The notes below the pieces were generated by a model. It worked only from the letters and a program-made list of their open reading frames with translations, ran no database searches and had not been told where the DNA came from. 64,000 nt of DNA from Cardiocondyla obscurior (Eukaryota; Arthropoda; Insecta; Hymenoptera; Formicidae): assembly GCF_019399895.1 (NCBI RefSeq), contig NC_091882.1, positions 620,001 through 684,000 of the forward strand, given 5' to 3'. Below, piece by piece: positions 1 to 14,305 of the stretch. A program made the position numbers and the translations under genes. Numbering within the stretch: the first letter of the stretch is position 1; the number at the start of each line of letters is the position of its first letter.

Positions 1-3000
1 CAGTAATTGGCAGTTTAATGAATTGTCAATTAAACCAGTAATGTATATGCAGGTATCGCGACATTGCACTCGAGTATCGATACAGCGGATACGCATTAAT
101 ATTCATTGACAGTACAATTAGATCTTTCCTCGCGCTGATCAGAACACCGCTTTGCTCTTGGTTAAATCGAACGGCGCACGTCGATCAGAATCAATTAGAA
201 TCGTAGATTTTCCAACGGGTGCAAAGGCGACATTTTTCCGGTGAACGCGAACGCGCGCCGACGTCTTTCCCGCGACGAGACCTCGCGGAATGCCGGAATT
301 CCAGAAATCGCCTTCCGACGAGGGTTACGCAATTGCAAATTGCTCGTCCCGGGTGGGCGCGGTTCATGGTTTAAACATCGACTTTTTAACTGGTCTATTT
401 TCTCAGGCCGCGTCGTATATCTCGCGTGTCGTAACGCGATCGAATTGAAGGTCAGAGCTCGGCTACGTACGCAACGCATGCCGATGATGCGAGAATCTCC
501 GGGACGAGACGCGGAGATATTATTTACATTGCGTTACGAGCTCGTTCTTTTTTTTTTTTCTCTCTCTCTTTACCGGCGATAAAAATCATCGCGTGGGGCG
601 CGCGTAACACTTCGCGCACTTGACGCTCGTTCTGCAACCTTGCCAGTACGTATGAATGACGTAATTAAAGATCGAACTCGGATACCGTACTGTTAATCGT
701 CTCGCGGCGAACGTACGCGTTAAAAATGAAGCCCCTCGTAACAATCCGGTTTGCGGATTTTCTTCTTTCTCGTTGCCAAACGAGACGGTCGTGAGGCACA
801 GATTTGCAGCCTCCGCGGCCTCGGATCGGTAAAGTAAACGGGAGAGAAGTACATTATACATTGGAGTCGGTAGCAGTGCGCGAATTGAGAGGGTCGATCT
901 CACGTTCCCCGTGATCGGCGCGTCGGGGATTCTGATCCCGCGGCCGTTATCGTGATTACATAGAGGGAGAGAAGCCGATTGCGGTCGACGAAATTGATAT
1001 TCAGCTCCCGATAACGGCCGGAATCTCCGCGCGGCGCGCGCGAAAGACTGCGACCGGTATATACGCGTATCTTTTTATCGCGGCGTTAAAGTTATCGAGA
1101 CGGTAAAAAGAGCCAAAGATGCAGTTCGCCGCGCGTCAAAGATGGGCGTCCTTCGTGTGCAACGGGACCGTTTATTTCATTACGTTTCATGCGTTACACC
1201 AACACGTTTGATGCGCCGATGACCCACTGGCCCTAAACCACACGGGGGCGACTTTTAGTCAGCATGACCCTGACGAACGTTTACGCGCTCTTAATTGGGA
1301 CCAATATGTCGCTGGCCACGCAACATCATTTCGGTTCTTGACGAACAACCGAAATTCTGCTCTTATCCCGAGTATACGCATATATCGCCAGGATTCTGAT
1401 TTATTTAATTTAATTTCAATTTAATTTTATTTTCAATCTTGAAGAAGAATTTATATTTAGAAATAAATACTAAAAAAAAGGAAAACCCAGTTAAATTCCT
1501 GAACGCAATCTACCAGATTAATCGTCCGAGATAACGCTGGCCCATTCACCGCGTTGATTTTTCCAGTCGTTACCCGCGGAAAGGTCTCTGATTTTGATCG
1601 CGGACGGTCCGCGAACACGCGACGGTGAAAAAAATATAGCGAGCAAGATCGAAGAGAAGTCGCAAGAACGTTACTTTTCGGTAATTAATCTCGCGAGCTG
1701 ACGGCCAGCGACGGGGCTGGGGGAGGGTTGATTCTCGTCGTGCCCGCCGACGCGCGGAAGAAGAGTTTTCCGGAATGAATTCCACGTAGCTTGGATCGAT
1801 CGGTTACACGTAATGCGGTTGACCGTTGGTGGAAGCCGGGGAAAGGGCGGCGACGGCGACCCCGATTTTCCATCGATCATTCGCGAAACCAGGAATAGAG
1901 GTAACTCCGGCGGCATAACAACAACCGTCCCGAACGGTGTTAAATTTGTTGCCAGGCTTTTTGCGATCCGGTCGACGAACGGTCGAAATAAATCCGCCAA
2001 CTTGGCGGGCGGATGCCCGCTTTAATATTTATCATCGGGGGAGGGGGAGGGAAGGAAGGAAGAAACGGTACAGGTATCAGATTACCCCGGTTGCGAAATT
2101 AGATAATTGACTTTCACAGGTAATCACGGCGGTACGCTAATAAGCCGCGGTGCAATTTAAGAGAAAGTGCAGCGTTTGCGCGCACAGTATTTGAAATGCA
2201 GTCGACGGTCACTTCCTTCCTGTCGAATCGTTGCAACTTATTATAACGTATACATATATGTATTTCTCGGAGGCAGGTTTTTTTTTTTTATGCACGCAGG
2301 GTTTTCGTTTATTAAAAAGTTTCATAAAATTGATTGTGGAAAAATGTAGAAAACCGCGGTAATGTGGCGCAACAACGTCCTCGGATGCTTCCGACCGCGG
2401 GGGATCACGCGCGGCCTAAACTGCGGGACACGTTCGTTGAAGGGAGAAAAGGGGGGACGGCGTGCAGATAGGGCATGCCCTTGCCACACGGAATACAGAA
2501 TGAGGGGAATATCGATTTTCGCCACGTCGCACGCTATCAGCGGACAGCGTTACCATGATAACACCCCCGCAGTCGCGCTGCAGCTGGGCCTGATGCAGTC
2601 GGCCGCGTCTCTCGCAGCTCTGCGATTCCGCCGTTTCTCCTCCCGGCACGTGCGGGACGAGAAGCGAAGGGCGAGAAGGGAATCCCCGCACGCGTCTCGG
2701 CGACCGCGACACAAAGAAACGAATTCTTTACGAAGACAAGACGCCGCAAAGCAAGACGCATTGTCGCCCTTAGCACGAATCTTCTCCTCTTTCGCGAGTA
2801 TCGCTCTCGTGGCCACGCACAATGGAACAAAAGCCCGGTTCTTCTCCATTCGCGTCGGGTGACTCGGCCTCAAGTGCGGCGTAATGAAAAGTACGCCACG
2901 AAAAGGAGGATGGGAACGCGGAAGGTGGCGATGCGCCGTGAAAATCCCTCTCGGATGTTGCGCCAACATTGTTGCGTCACCGACTTCGTTCTAGACCCTT

Positions 3001-6000
3001 GAACATCTACTTTCACCGGCGAGCGAATATTAACGGGACCGCGCAGCTCGAATTTGACACGCGAAGGCAACGCCCGGGCTCTTTTATCACGAACACATCT
3101 CTCCTAAAACGCTTCTCTTGTCTCCGACGACGTGGGAAAATGCATTTTGCTTAGAATTAAATTATTTGAGTTGAGAGTTCACTCTTTTTCTTACATCGTA
3201 TACCTTTTTATTTCAAGTCGACTCGGGGGGTAAAATTATATATCGAGGAAAGCTTGGGACGTCAAAGGTATCCGGCTTCTTGAAGCAAACGAGTTCTCAC
3301 TCGTGCACTTTTCTCGCGTCGTTGAAACAGAAATATTTCGAGTGGTCAAGCGAAATACAAGCCTTACCCCTCCCCCCTTTCCCACCCCTGTTGGTTTCTG
3401 TTACCACCAAGGAAAAAAAAAAGAAGAGAAAAAAACATCGACTCTTATCGTCTTGCGTCACCGTGCTCTGCGGGTATTTACCTTCTCTTACTGGTCAGCC
3501 GGATTTCTGTTGACCGTGCACTTCAAATCACGGCGAGAATAAGTCGGCGGTGAAAAATCGACCGCGAGGAACTCCACGTGTTTACGGAACCGTGCCTTTC
3601 AACGTGCGCGAACAAAAACCCCGTGAAACGAAAACGTAAAACGCCGGCGACTTAATTGGTCGCGAGGCCCCCGCTCTGCGGTCTCCTCTCTCTTTCTCCG
3701 AGATCGGATCTCGGTATTATAATTAGCGATGCACGTCGCTTCCTTCATCCTCCTCTCTCCCTCCCGACGGTCCGATCGTTACAAATTAAAACGCCTGATG
3801 AGTTTTCTCGCCGGTTTCCACGCTCGAAGGCCGTCGCGCGCCAGGCCGAACGGTAAATCGATAACGTTTCGCATTGACCTCGAGGAGCCGGCAATATCTC
3901 CCGTGTATTCCATCCGTATTGTAGAGCAATGGCCCGGAGAATCTTCAGGAGCCAAAGTCGATTACTTCCGAATCGCGGGACGGCACAGATCGGGGACGAT
4001 GCCGTCTTGCCGTGACTCCCTCGTCTTCCCGGCGCAGCGGGTCGCGAAGGGCCGAAGGGCTGATTAACAAAGCCGGTATCGGTAAATGCGTCAGGTGCGC
4101 TGACGCGCAAAAGGCAATCGCGTCAAACGAGGCTAGCCCGCCTCCGCAAGATCGGCGCGAGACGAGAGGCGGAAAATGTAACTCCCCCGCCTTCCGCGTG
4201 CGCAATCTGTCACTGTCAAGGGCACCTATGCGACCAGAGACCGTCTCTACATCGCCATTGTTAAAGTCATTTCCGTCGCTCGATTGCCCCCGGCGACGTC
4301 GCGCCGCATCGAAAACTTAACTGTGATTCTCCCGTTCGAGCCATTCTTTCTCTCTCTCTCTCTCTCTCTCTTTTTCTCTCAACGATCGTCACGGTATTAA
4401 GCTGATTGTTTCATTGTTGCGAAACATCCTTCTCCCTTTATAATCGAGCTGCTCTTCCTATATCTGTTCGAGGAAGAAGATAAGGTTTATCTGCAGCGCG
4501 TCTTGGGAAATCAAATGGCCGTGTAACCAAACACAGCCGGCTCCGTGTTTTATCGCTTGAATAAACATTCGCATTCCGTTCGACGGAAACCGATTGACCG
4601 ATCCCGAAAATGCACTTCTCCGGCAGAGTTTCTCGAGAAGATTTAATTAACCAGCTTCTGGAGCGCGATGAATCGTCAACGGAGCCGATCCGCGCCGCGC
4701 TTGAAAAGGACGATTCGCGTCTCTTCTTCGTCGCGAAGAAGCTTCCCTTCTAGTAGCCGATAAAGTTGGCCTCTCGCAGCTTGCGCAATTTGACCTCCGT
4801 CGTTCTACTTAGCAAAGTTCTCGGCAGGCAGGAGGAAAAGGTGACTCGCCGCGGTATACGATTTGATGTTTACGTTCCTTCGTCCGAACGAGGTTCCCGA
4901 TGCGGTATTACTACCTTAGGACAGTGTCACGCGAGAAATACAGACTCTACACGCTACTTAGACACGCATATAAATATATACGAAAGGTACGATCGGTGAA
5001 TAAGCAGAAGAGGTGAGAGGACTCGCGGGATAACTCGGCAACGCAATAACGAAGTAATCCATTAGCGGGTCGCAGGGAGGAGCGAGTCACTAAAAATAAT
5101 AGCGGTTTAAATTAAACGCGGCCGATTGATTTTCGTCCCGTACCGTGCCGCGATGTCAAACGTGACGTTTATTTTTATCGGATGTAACTCGGGCGTCGTG
5201 CGCAAATACCTCCGGCGAACGCTTACACGCTATCCCGTCGTGTTTGGCATTGAATGCGCCGCTAAACGATGAGAATACACGAGCCGTCGGTACCAAGGAT
5301 GCTGGGAATATTAATATCCACCTAGACGCGAGCATCTAGATTACCCAGACGGGGACGGGTCCGGCGGAGTAAAAAGAAAAAATATCCTGGCGGTGTCCTT
5401 CGTACCTGGCCGACTCGCGAAAGGAAAAGGGAGGATAACAGTCCGGCACGAGACGAAAGAGAGACGAGGTGAGAAGGCCCGACGGGAATAGCGGCAGGAA
5501 CATCGTGCGACGATGCGAGGCTAGATTATGAAAATCAGAACGAACGGTCGTCGGTGTAGGTTAAAGGCTCGTTGCGCCGCGGCCGGGGCGTGTAACGATG
5601 TCACTTTTATTAGCCTCATCAGGGGCACCGAGAGAGAGAAGCATCCTCCGACCGGGGGCGGACACCACCACTTCGCCATTACCTAATGTTCAACGTGATC
5701 GCGCATCTCGTTACCGTTGACAATTTGCATCTATCGACGCGTCGTTTGACGAGAAAGCTTTTCGCGCACGCCTCGCGAGACGAGACACGAACCTGCGGAG
5801 TGGTCCCTCAAGGAAAAACCCTCTTCCGGTTGATGTATTTTCAGCGCGAGAGAGACGAAGTGGAAGGAAAAAAAATAATAATAAAGAAAAAACGCGAGAA
5901 ATCCCAACGGGAGAGAAGCGGCGTTAATTATCGATTGGTAGCGACTGTAATTTCACGGTGTTAATTATATCGGAGATTCGCAGGAAGCCGTCTGTAATAG

Positions 6001-9000
6001 TCGGATGACGTCGAAAGTTCCAAGGAAAAACCTGAGGATCTTGAAATGCATCGAAGTCACGAAGATCTTCCGTGAGAAAAAAAAAAAAAAAAAGAAGAAA
6101 AAAAGTCCTACCCTCACTCGGGATTACGTAACATCCTGGCCACGAATGCGGTCGCGGGGGATAATTATCGTATTATGATTGTGGGAATTTTAATATTCCC
6201 CCCCCTTCTACCTCCCTGCCCTCTCACTCTCGATGTGAAACGCGGGGCATTATCAATATTCATTTACGCTCGCAATTTAATAAAGCTATCCCGGGTATTT
6301 GATGTGCGAAGCCCACCATTAGTCGATTTCGCGGAACGAAAATCAAACGCTTAATCGGGGTCACTTGTGTTACCGGGAAAATTATATTTCGTACGCTCGT
6401 CAAGGTGGGCGTCGCATTACGCGGGCTTCCTGTACACGTTCAGCTGGAAAATCGGGTTACACCCAGCCTCGGCTACCTGCGATTAATTACACTGAAAGCA
6501 TGCACGCGTAATTGCACCGTGTAACACATCCGTCATTCTAACGAGTGCGCTATCATGCCTTGCGATCGTAACGCGGCGCGGTTCGAAAAGAATGCGCTCG
6601 AGACAGCGATTCCTTGGGTGACGAGAGTTTCAGCAAAAATTAAACCCGAGCATTTTTAACCGGAATAAAAAAAAAAAAAAAAAAGACAGGAAAAATTTAC
6701 GAATGTTAGCGGAGAAACGAGGCGCGTTTATATTATCGGCGGAAAAACTCAGTAACGTGACGTAACAGTCTCGCAGTTAAAATCTCAGTAATACCTACAC
6801 AAGAACGTCAATCACGAGCCGCCGCCGGAGAAACGAAATTACATACGAGTTTTTCTACAAGGGAGACGTGGAAAGATCAATCTGGTCTACGCGGGCATAT
6901 CAAAGTGCAAGATCCTGTGGCGCGATTTTTACCATTCTTTCGGTCAAGGATCGACAACGGCGCTCTTTCTTTTTTCTTGTTTTGCTTTTTTTTTTCCCCC
7001 TTTTTCTTTTCTTCCACGGGAAAGAAACCATCGGAACGCGATACATCGCTGACGCGAGAACATCGTCGTTTATTTCACCTTGGAAAATTGTTACTCATCG
7101 TGTAATAACCGTTACACGCGGTACGAACTAGAGTACCGCGTGCGTCACTATTGTACAATATAAATTGGCTCTAATGCAATAATATTAGAAATTTCGTAAT
7201 CGCCAATTGTTATCGCGGAAACTCGACGGTGTACATTAATCCCTGGTGTATCACGACCTGCGATCACGCAACGGGAAGCGTCCTTTCTTTCTCCCATGCA
7301 ACACGGAGAACGGCCGGAAAAAAGGTGAAGCGGGAGGAGCGGGGAGGACCGGTTATCCTTGGATATCGTTCCCGAAAGAGATTGGAGCTGATTGATAAAA
7401 TTGCGTGCCGGCGCGGTGGAGGAGTTGACAGGATTAATTAGCAAATTAATCTGCGATCGTCTACGTTCCGAACGAGATCATCCTTAGCGAGCTACCTGGA
7501 CAAAAATAACGATTGAGCTAAAGGAAAACGAGACTATCGCGCTGAAGGAAAGTCACCGCCCGCGCGGGGCCGTCTTTTCCGCGGACGAGAATCCTTGGCG
7601 AAGCCTCGGCGAGGATTTCGCCTGAAGGAGGCCTTGTCCCTTTCCCGAGACACCCTTGTAGGCGTTAGCTTGTGAATCATCCCGCGCACGAGTGGTGGAC
7701 ACTCGGCGAAGACAACCCGTTTCTTAATCGGCCGTGTGCGCGCTTACTCGAGCGTGCGTTATCCTCGTGAACCGTGAACGAGCGGCGTGAACGACGGGAA
7801 AGGAGGAGGAAGAGGCGGAGGAGAGAAAGAGAGCGACGAGGAAGTGCGCGTGTGCTAGGGGAATTTCCAAGTTCACCAGGCACCTCCATCGATCTGCCGG
7901 CTATCGGCGTTGTGGCGGCCGGCTATCAGCCGCCGTCGTCGTCGGCTGCACTTTACGTGCCGCGGCGGCGTTCACTTTTATTCGAGGGTAACACCGGCCG
8001 GGAAGCCACCACCGGCCCGAGCTTATCGACCCCTGAACTTGACCCCCATAGAGGCGAGGAGCCTAAATCCGCCGGCCGGGAGGAGGACGGCCGCGTGCGA
8101 TCCTGCGCGAATTCAGGAAAAACGTCCGCCGCGTATCCGAGAAAGGAGGACGACGGGTGATAAAATCGCGAGCCCAAAAGCTTTTTATCCGACTTCCGTT
8201 TCCGCCGCGGAATCTTTCCACGTAGCGCACGCCTGCGCCCGATTTTCGTTTGTTGTGAATTGTTGCGCAATAAACAAGGTCTGCCCAGGTGTTGCCCGCG
8301 GCTGGTCGCATTGTTCGCGGATCTCTCTCGACGATGGATGCGTTTTTTTTATCCCCGCTCGCGAGGGGGGCCGAGGGGAGACAATGCGATCCCACCCATT
8401 TCTTTTTTTCCGGGGGACCCAGAGCGGCCGCAATCGATTCTATTGATCTATCCCGAGTGGTCTTTACTCGCGAAGGGTCGAAGGGTCGAAGAAACCACCG
8501 TCGCGGGATGCCGGGGGTAGTAGTGATTTCTCAAGGGTATCGCCTCTTGTGCGTCATCCCAAGAGTGCACCAACCTGAAGTCACCGATGCGTAACGTCTT
8601 CCGAAGCTGCCAAACATCGATTTTTCTAAATCCTCGCCTTTCATTTTATCCGAAAACGCTGCCGCGAGACAATTTTTTTCGAAAAAAAAAAAAATTACGA
8701 TACCAGCAAATAAAAAAACAAAATAAAAAAAAAAAAATTAGCAGAGCAGGTTCAGGTGGAAAAAAAAGTTGTCGAATGCTGTAAGAGATTGGGCTAATTT
8801 CCGACGACTGACTGTGCAATACCGAATTCTGTTGTATCTTTAAATGGCGCTGATCGAAATTGCGTTGCAGAAAGACGTATGCATGTGTCGAGAAGGACAC
8901 GGTCGGGTAAAGGATTATCCTTCGCCCGCGACGCGACGAGGAAGACGGGGACGAACCCTCCGCCACGATCGCGACTCTTCAGAGAAGCGGAAGGTCCTTC

Positions 9001-12000
9001 GCGAAAATTTAAGAGATTGTTCGATACTCACCGTGGCTTAGCGTTCGATGCGTGCCTCGGTACTCTAATCCAAATAACGTGCGTGAACAAAGTCGCCAGG
9101 ACACTGAAGGATCTCTATTTTATTTCGTCACGGGTCTCACGACGGCGATCATCGCACGGGACGATCCCCGGGTACTCTTGCGGGCGAGTCTTCCGCGTGT
9201 CAACGGCCGTCTACGTGCGGAAATGTCGTTGCGAGCACGCTGCGCGATCGGCGGCGAGCAAGTGACGCGAACGTAGCCGTGTAACTGACGCCAGCGCGCG
9301 AAACCGCCGTACGCTTCCCTCCGTTCCGTGGCCTCCGTCCTAACTTCTCGCCTCGTCCGTCCTTGTCGCGCAGCCGTCTCTCGCGCGTGGCCTCCTTCTC
9401 GCGTTCTTATTGGTTCTCGGTCTCGTTCTATCTCTCTCTGTTCCGTATGGTCGCGCGCGCATTGACGATTCGCGCGGAAACTCGGAGAGCCTGTCATTAT
9501 ATCATCGCAGGTCTGAAAGAAATTTTCAAAAAGGATAATCGATCCGGTGGCGACTTTGCCACGGGGGAAAAAAAAAAAAGAAATAAAATCAAGCGCGTAT
9601 TATGTCGCGAAAACGGTGGAAGCCCGGTATTTTACGACTGTAATGAAGACAGCCGTAACGATCTCGTTTACGTATATATTTCGTGTTTGCCGTCCGTTCG
9701 ACGCAGCACATCTGCATAATTCACCGAGTTAATCCACCGAGCGATACAATCTCGATGCGAGGCAAAAGTTAGGGCGCCGTTCGTTCGGCTCGCGGGGACG
9801 CGCGACCCATAATGTTTAATTCCGACGATTGTCCCCCCGGGACTTCATAGAGCTACCCCTACGCAATGTTGACCTGCGGTTTAACGTTAGCGCTTTTTTT
9901 TTCCTCGCTTTCGCTTTTCGTTCCACAAACTCGACCGAGAGTATTTCCAGTAATCTGTATTTTTCGTGCTTAAACTTACGTTCGAGTCCAAGTGTTGCAA
10001 GGCGATGAAATCCGCGCCGAGATGCCACGGCACGTCCATTTAAATCTGTCTTAATTTGCTGATTAATTTGATATATTATTTATCTATCTACTACGTTCTA
10101 AATAGATAAAGACACACACGTTTAGTTGCGTGATAGATAAATTTGACAGAAAGTTGGAACAATTAACCCTAAATAAAATGAATCGTTTAATACGGAGCGA
10201 GACACGCAAGCTTTGAAACTATGGGACGCGCGCACGTCGTATCGACCACTCGCCATTGGATGACGCATCCTCCAATGGCCGGACGGGCCGGCGATTACGT
10301 CACTTCGGGGTATTATTGACGCCGGACGTATGCAACGGCGTCGCACTGCCGCGTTTCACCGGGGAACATCCCCCCCCCGTACGTCTTACGATCCCCTCGG
10401 GGTCGTCCGGGGGTTGCGTAACGACCGGACACCGGCGCGAAATCGCGCTGCTGGGTTTTAACCCTTTCCCGGAGAGGGTGCCGGCTTCCCGACGTCGATT
10501 ATTTTCGGGGCGAGTTTTTCTCCGTGGAAAGAATGGTTAGGTCCACCCGCGATTCCGCAACGCGTACTCGTCGCTTCGAAAGTAGATTATCTTTTGAGTT
10601 ACGGCCCGCCTGGCCTGGAATGAAGATGAATCCCACGGGGATGCTGGGCGAAAGAATGTTATTGCAGATGTAGGGTAAGAATTTGATCACCAACTTCTCA
10701 TATATTGATATAAGATTAGATATATATATAAAGAGAATATGAAAGAGTACGTTACTCCACGCGTTTTTTTTTTACCGCTTAATTTTTCATAGTTAATTAT
10801 GTATAACGAGAGAATATATAATTTGCAGAGTCAAAGAAAGACGTAATACTAATTTTGGTCGAAAGTAAATTAAGCTCCTTGGAGGATACTTGCCTAGCGA
10901 GAGCTGTGGAAGCGGAATGTAAAAGGGTTGGGACCTTACAAAGCAACGCAAACTCACTGAAATATTAATAATACTTGTAAAAGTGTTTTTCTCGAACGTG
11001 CGGCCGCACTCCTGCCGTTCTAACCGGTTTTAATTATTCATTTCGAAATAAATGAACCCGCGGACGATCGGGTAAGATTACTGGAGCAAAATGACGCAAT
11101 CCGAAATACGCATTGCTGTATTTTAGTCTTCTTCGTTTCCTGAATTTCAGGAATGCGATCTTCATCATCGGGCATGCCCCGGTGACTGTGCCACGCAAAC
11201 AAACCCGAAGCACGCTTCGCACGTCGTGCATTCCCTCGCAGCCGCGGCAGGAACAGCAGGTGCACACTCCTCCACACGTCGCAATTCAAGTCAAGGACGA
11301 AAATTAGCGTACTTCGCGCGTGGACGGTGACTTCTGCTGAGCGATCGACGCTTCATCTATTTTAGAAAAAATTGGACCGTCGGTTAAAAATCCGACGCGC
11401 TCCTCGACGCGAGCTTCGCGACGCGGATTCATCCAAAATGAAGTGGCTTAAGCTCGGGGTCGACGTCCGTTTAACGTAATTGGCAGTAATTTATTCGTAT
11501 AAACATTTCCCCGTGCGTTAATCGGTAATCGATTCAGGCGACGAGATCCAAATTACCGATCCGTAAGGCAATTGTCGCGCGGGATCGTCGCGATATCGAT
11601 CTCGCTCGTACGCATCGTTCCAGTTTCGTCGGGTGGCGTTGTATATAATTGTCGGTGACGGTAAACGGGCACAGATTGAAAATAATGATGGGCCAGGCTT
11701 CGGGACATGAGCCGGCGGGGACGCTGGGACCCCTGAATTAACGCGGCGTGTTGGACTTCCGTTGCGGCAAATTGGTGAACGCTCCCCGGCGACTTACGAG
11801 AGATTGAATAAAAGGAACGTGGCGTCATCGACTTGGAATTCGGATCTCCAAGATCCTCGGGTGTAGCAGTAGACGTTCTACCCCTCATGTTCTCTCTTTT
11901 TCGCGCTTCTTGTCGTTAGCCGTTCGCGGGGTAGATCAACATTAATTTCGCACTCGTTGATTTGTAAAAAAAAAAAAAAGCACGATTGCCTGCGCGCGAA

Positions 12001-12405
12001 ACGAAGAGAAAAAGGTATATCTGTTCGGCCGACTGGACTCGGCTGAGCTTGAACTTCTGCGGTAGAGAATCAGTGTATTAAAATAATATATTTTAATGTA
12101 ATATCTTAGCGTAACGACTTGACGAGTACTGTGAAATAATGCATCGCGTTCGTTTATCGCGAGACTAGATTTAATGAGTGGACTCTTATGCTTGTCGTGT
12201 AACAATAACACTATTAATTCTTGTCGTTGTACGTTAACTGTTCTTTCCCGAGGCTCTAACTGAACGTTATTCGCTTACATCTCCCCTCAAGTTCTCGATG
12301 ACGTTATTGCGTATGAAAAGAGAGTGCCGCGTACGCTTTTTTTTTTTTTCTGATATAATTGAAATTCTGCCCTCTGAGATAAATAAGACTCGTTTTCGTT
12401 GACAG
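1..12405. other. CpG-rich region without supportable exons (probable long intron or 5' flank of Miga)
   Basis: I found no open frame here with recognisable protein similarity or a consistent chain of splice sites. The many short frames on both strands are typical of GC-rich, stop-poor noncoding DNA. The stretch holds homopolymer runs (A runs near 6078 and 6667, T runs near 2279 and 6979) and a TC microsatellite near 4348. The first Miga exon I can place begins at 12406 in the middle of a codon, so at least one coding exon must lie further left, either hidden here or outside the window. Enhancers or small noncoding RNAs could be present but cannot be recognised by eye. Confidence 0.6.
4348..4370. 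repeat. (TC)n microsatellite
   Basis: About eleven uninterrupted TC dinucleotides, followed by a T-rich tail, in the noncoding DNA left of Miga. Confidence 0.9.
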
Positions 12406-14305
12406 GACTCGAGGCGCTGGAAAAGGCTCTTTATTGCTGGGAGGATGCACTTACCGCGTTCAGCTCGACCTTCGGCAACGACACCCTGGCACTGCCGTCG
12501 AAGGCCGACGCGGAGTTCACCCACGATGTGCAAGAGCTACTCGACATGGTCTACCAGATTCAGAGCTACGCGGAGCTGCTCTTCCTCGATCAAGTACGGC
12601 ACTTCTGCATAACTATGGTTAGATGATTCAGGGCAAATTAATTCGCTGATTCGGCTGAGACCTCGAGATCCGGGTTCTCCATACGAAACCTTTGAACGAG
12701 CGGACGATCACCCGATGCCATTCCATTCCGTTGCATTCATCAATTGCCCTTCTACCGGTCCGGTAAAAAAATGCGGGAATTAATCCAATTTAAATGACGG
12801 CTGCCCCGAGATAATTAGCGCAACGAGTCATTTGACCTGACGCCAGCCGCCAGCCGCCGGGAATTGTTGCGGAACGTTAATGGCACGAATAGGAAGTGCA
12901 CGACTTTCTCCGCGAGTAATCTGAGTTTTCGAATCGATCGGACGCTCGTCACAACCGGGATCCCTTAGCTTTTCTGACGCGCTCAGCCTTCTTCTTTCCA
13001 TCTGATTATCTACGTTGCATTATCTTTTTTCGCAGCGCTCCGTTTTATTCCGCAATGACAGCGAGGAGAGCCTCGACAAACCTTCGAACATCGGAAGCCG
13101 AATAGCTGGCTTGAAGGATAGAAAAGGAAACGATGCCGCGTCATCACCCGAATCTTTCGAATCTGCACGGGACGGAGTGAGTTATATTCGCGAGAAAAAT
13201 AAATATAATTTTTTAAGAAGAAAAACAGGTTGTAATAATTAAAATTGTTTCAGGTTGCAGATTTACGTGAATTTGAAGAATTTTCAGAATTGTTCCCACA
13301 CTTTGAAAGACAAAAGCTTTATCATGCCGCACTTAAGCAATACGAAGATAAAGGGATTCCTTGCAGGTAAATTAAATTCGGTCTGACGAATATGGAATTT
13401 TGTATGCGAATACTGCACATGAAATATATGTTACAGGAGATTGCACACCGAGCTTGTCAAGTGTGGATCGGACGTGGAATATTTAGCGAAGGTGTATTGT
13501 TTACGTCAAGCCTATACGAAATTATTTACACTGCCTTCAGCAGCAGCATATATAAGGGACGTAGGTCGTCAAGTCATTAGCGATTTAATTATGTACGCGG
13601 ATAGGGTAAGAATATTTTAATAAATAGTCATAATAAGAGTGTTAAATTTAACACTTAAAATATTGAAGGAAAAAACTGTTGCAGGATCCTAAAGATTACT
13701 TGACATACTACGAGCGCATGTTAGAGTTTCTGAAAGAGCCACGCAATCATAGTATCATGGAAGAGGAATTGAGTGCCCGAGGTGTCAAGTGCATCAACTT
13801 CTACGACGTGCTCATTGATTTCATAATTTTAGATGCATTTGAGGATGTGGAAAAGCCACCGCCGCCCGTCAGAGCCATAGTGCAGAACAGATGGGTGTCA
13901 GCTAGTTTTAGAGAAACTGTACGTTGAAATATTCACTTTTTATCATGCTATTTTTGATATTTATCTAATCATTTATTGTTTTTAAAGGCGATAGGAACGG
14001 CGCTTTGGTCCCTTCTCGCGGGCAAAAAAAAGATGCTGAAATATGAGCAAGGCTTCTTAGCGCACTTTTATTCTATCTCTGAACAAATATCGCCGATGTT
14101 TATCTGGGGATTTTTGGGTTCCGAAGAAAGCCTACGTTCCACGTGTCATTACTTTAGAGAGCAAGTGATTGAGTTTCTTATAGACATATTTAATTTTTTT
14201 AAGGTACGATACACCACTGTCGACGATCTTGCCTCCGATATTCTCAGGGAAATGAAAGTAAGAGTCGATAATATAAATCAAAGACTATCATTAGAAGGAT
14301 GCTAG
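12406..14305 (+). CDS. Miga: Mitoguardin (FAM73 family), 3' coding exons only
   Basis: Mitoguardins are outer mitochondrial membrane proteins that promote mitochondrial fusion and take part in ER-mitochondria contacts and lipid handling (family knowledge). Six coding exons fit one frame: 12406-12593, 13036-13176, 13254-13366, 13437-13605, 13685-13918 and 13988-14305, ending in TAG and giving about 386 residues. The first begins with LEALEKALYCWEDAL, the start of the conserved family domain; later landmarks are EFEEFSELFP, GIPCR and the C-terminal block QGFLAHFYSISEQISPMFIW. The first exon starts in phase 1 after an acceptor, so the N-terminal membrane anchor and linker exons are missing from what I can see. 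AATAAA occurs at 14700-14705, about 400 bases after the stop. Family assignment is firm; the 5' end is unresolved. Confidence 0.9.

Noticed and set aside
2362..2969. Overlapping long open frames on both strands
   Set aside because: Four frames are open together in GC-rich DNA, the composition is Arg-rich and low in information, and there is no similarity or splice context.
7774..8446. Overlapping frames of 100-178 codons on both strands
   Set aside because: Both strands are open at once; the Arg/Glu-rich start comes from simple GAG/CGG-type repeats.
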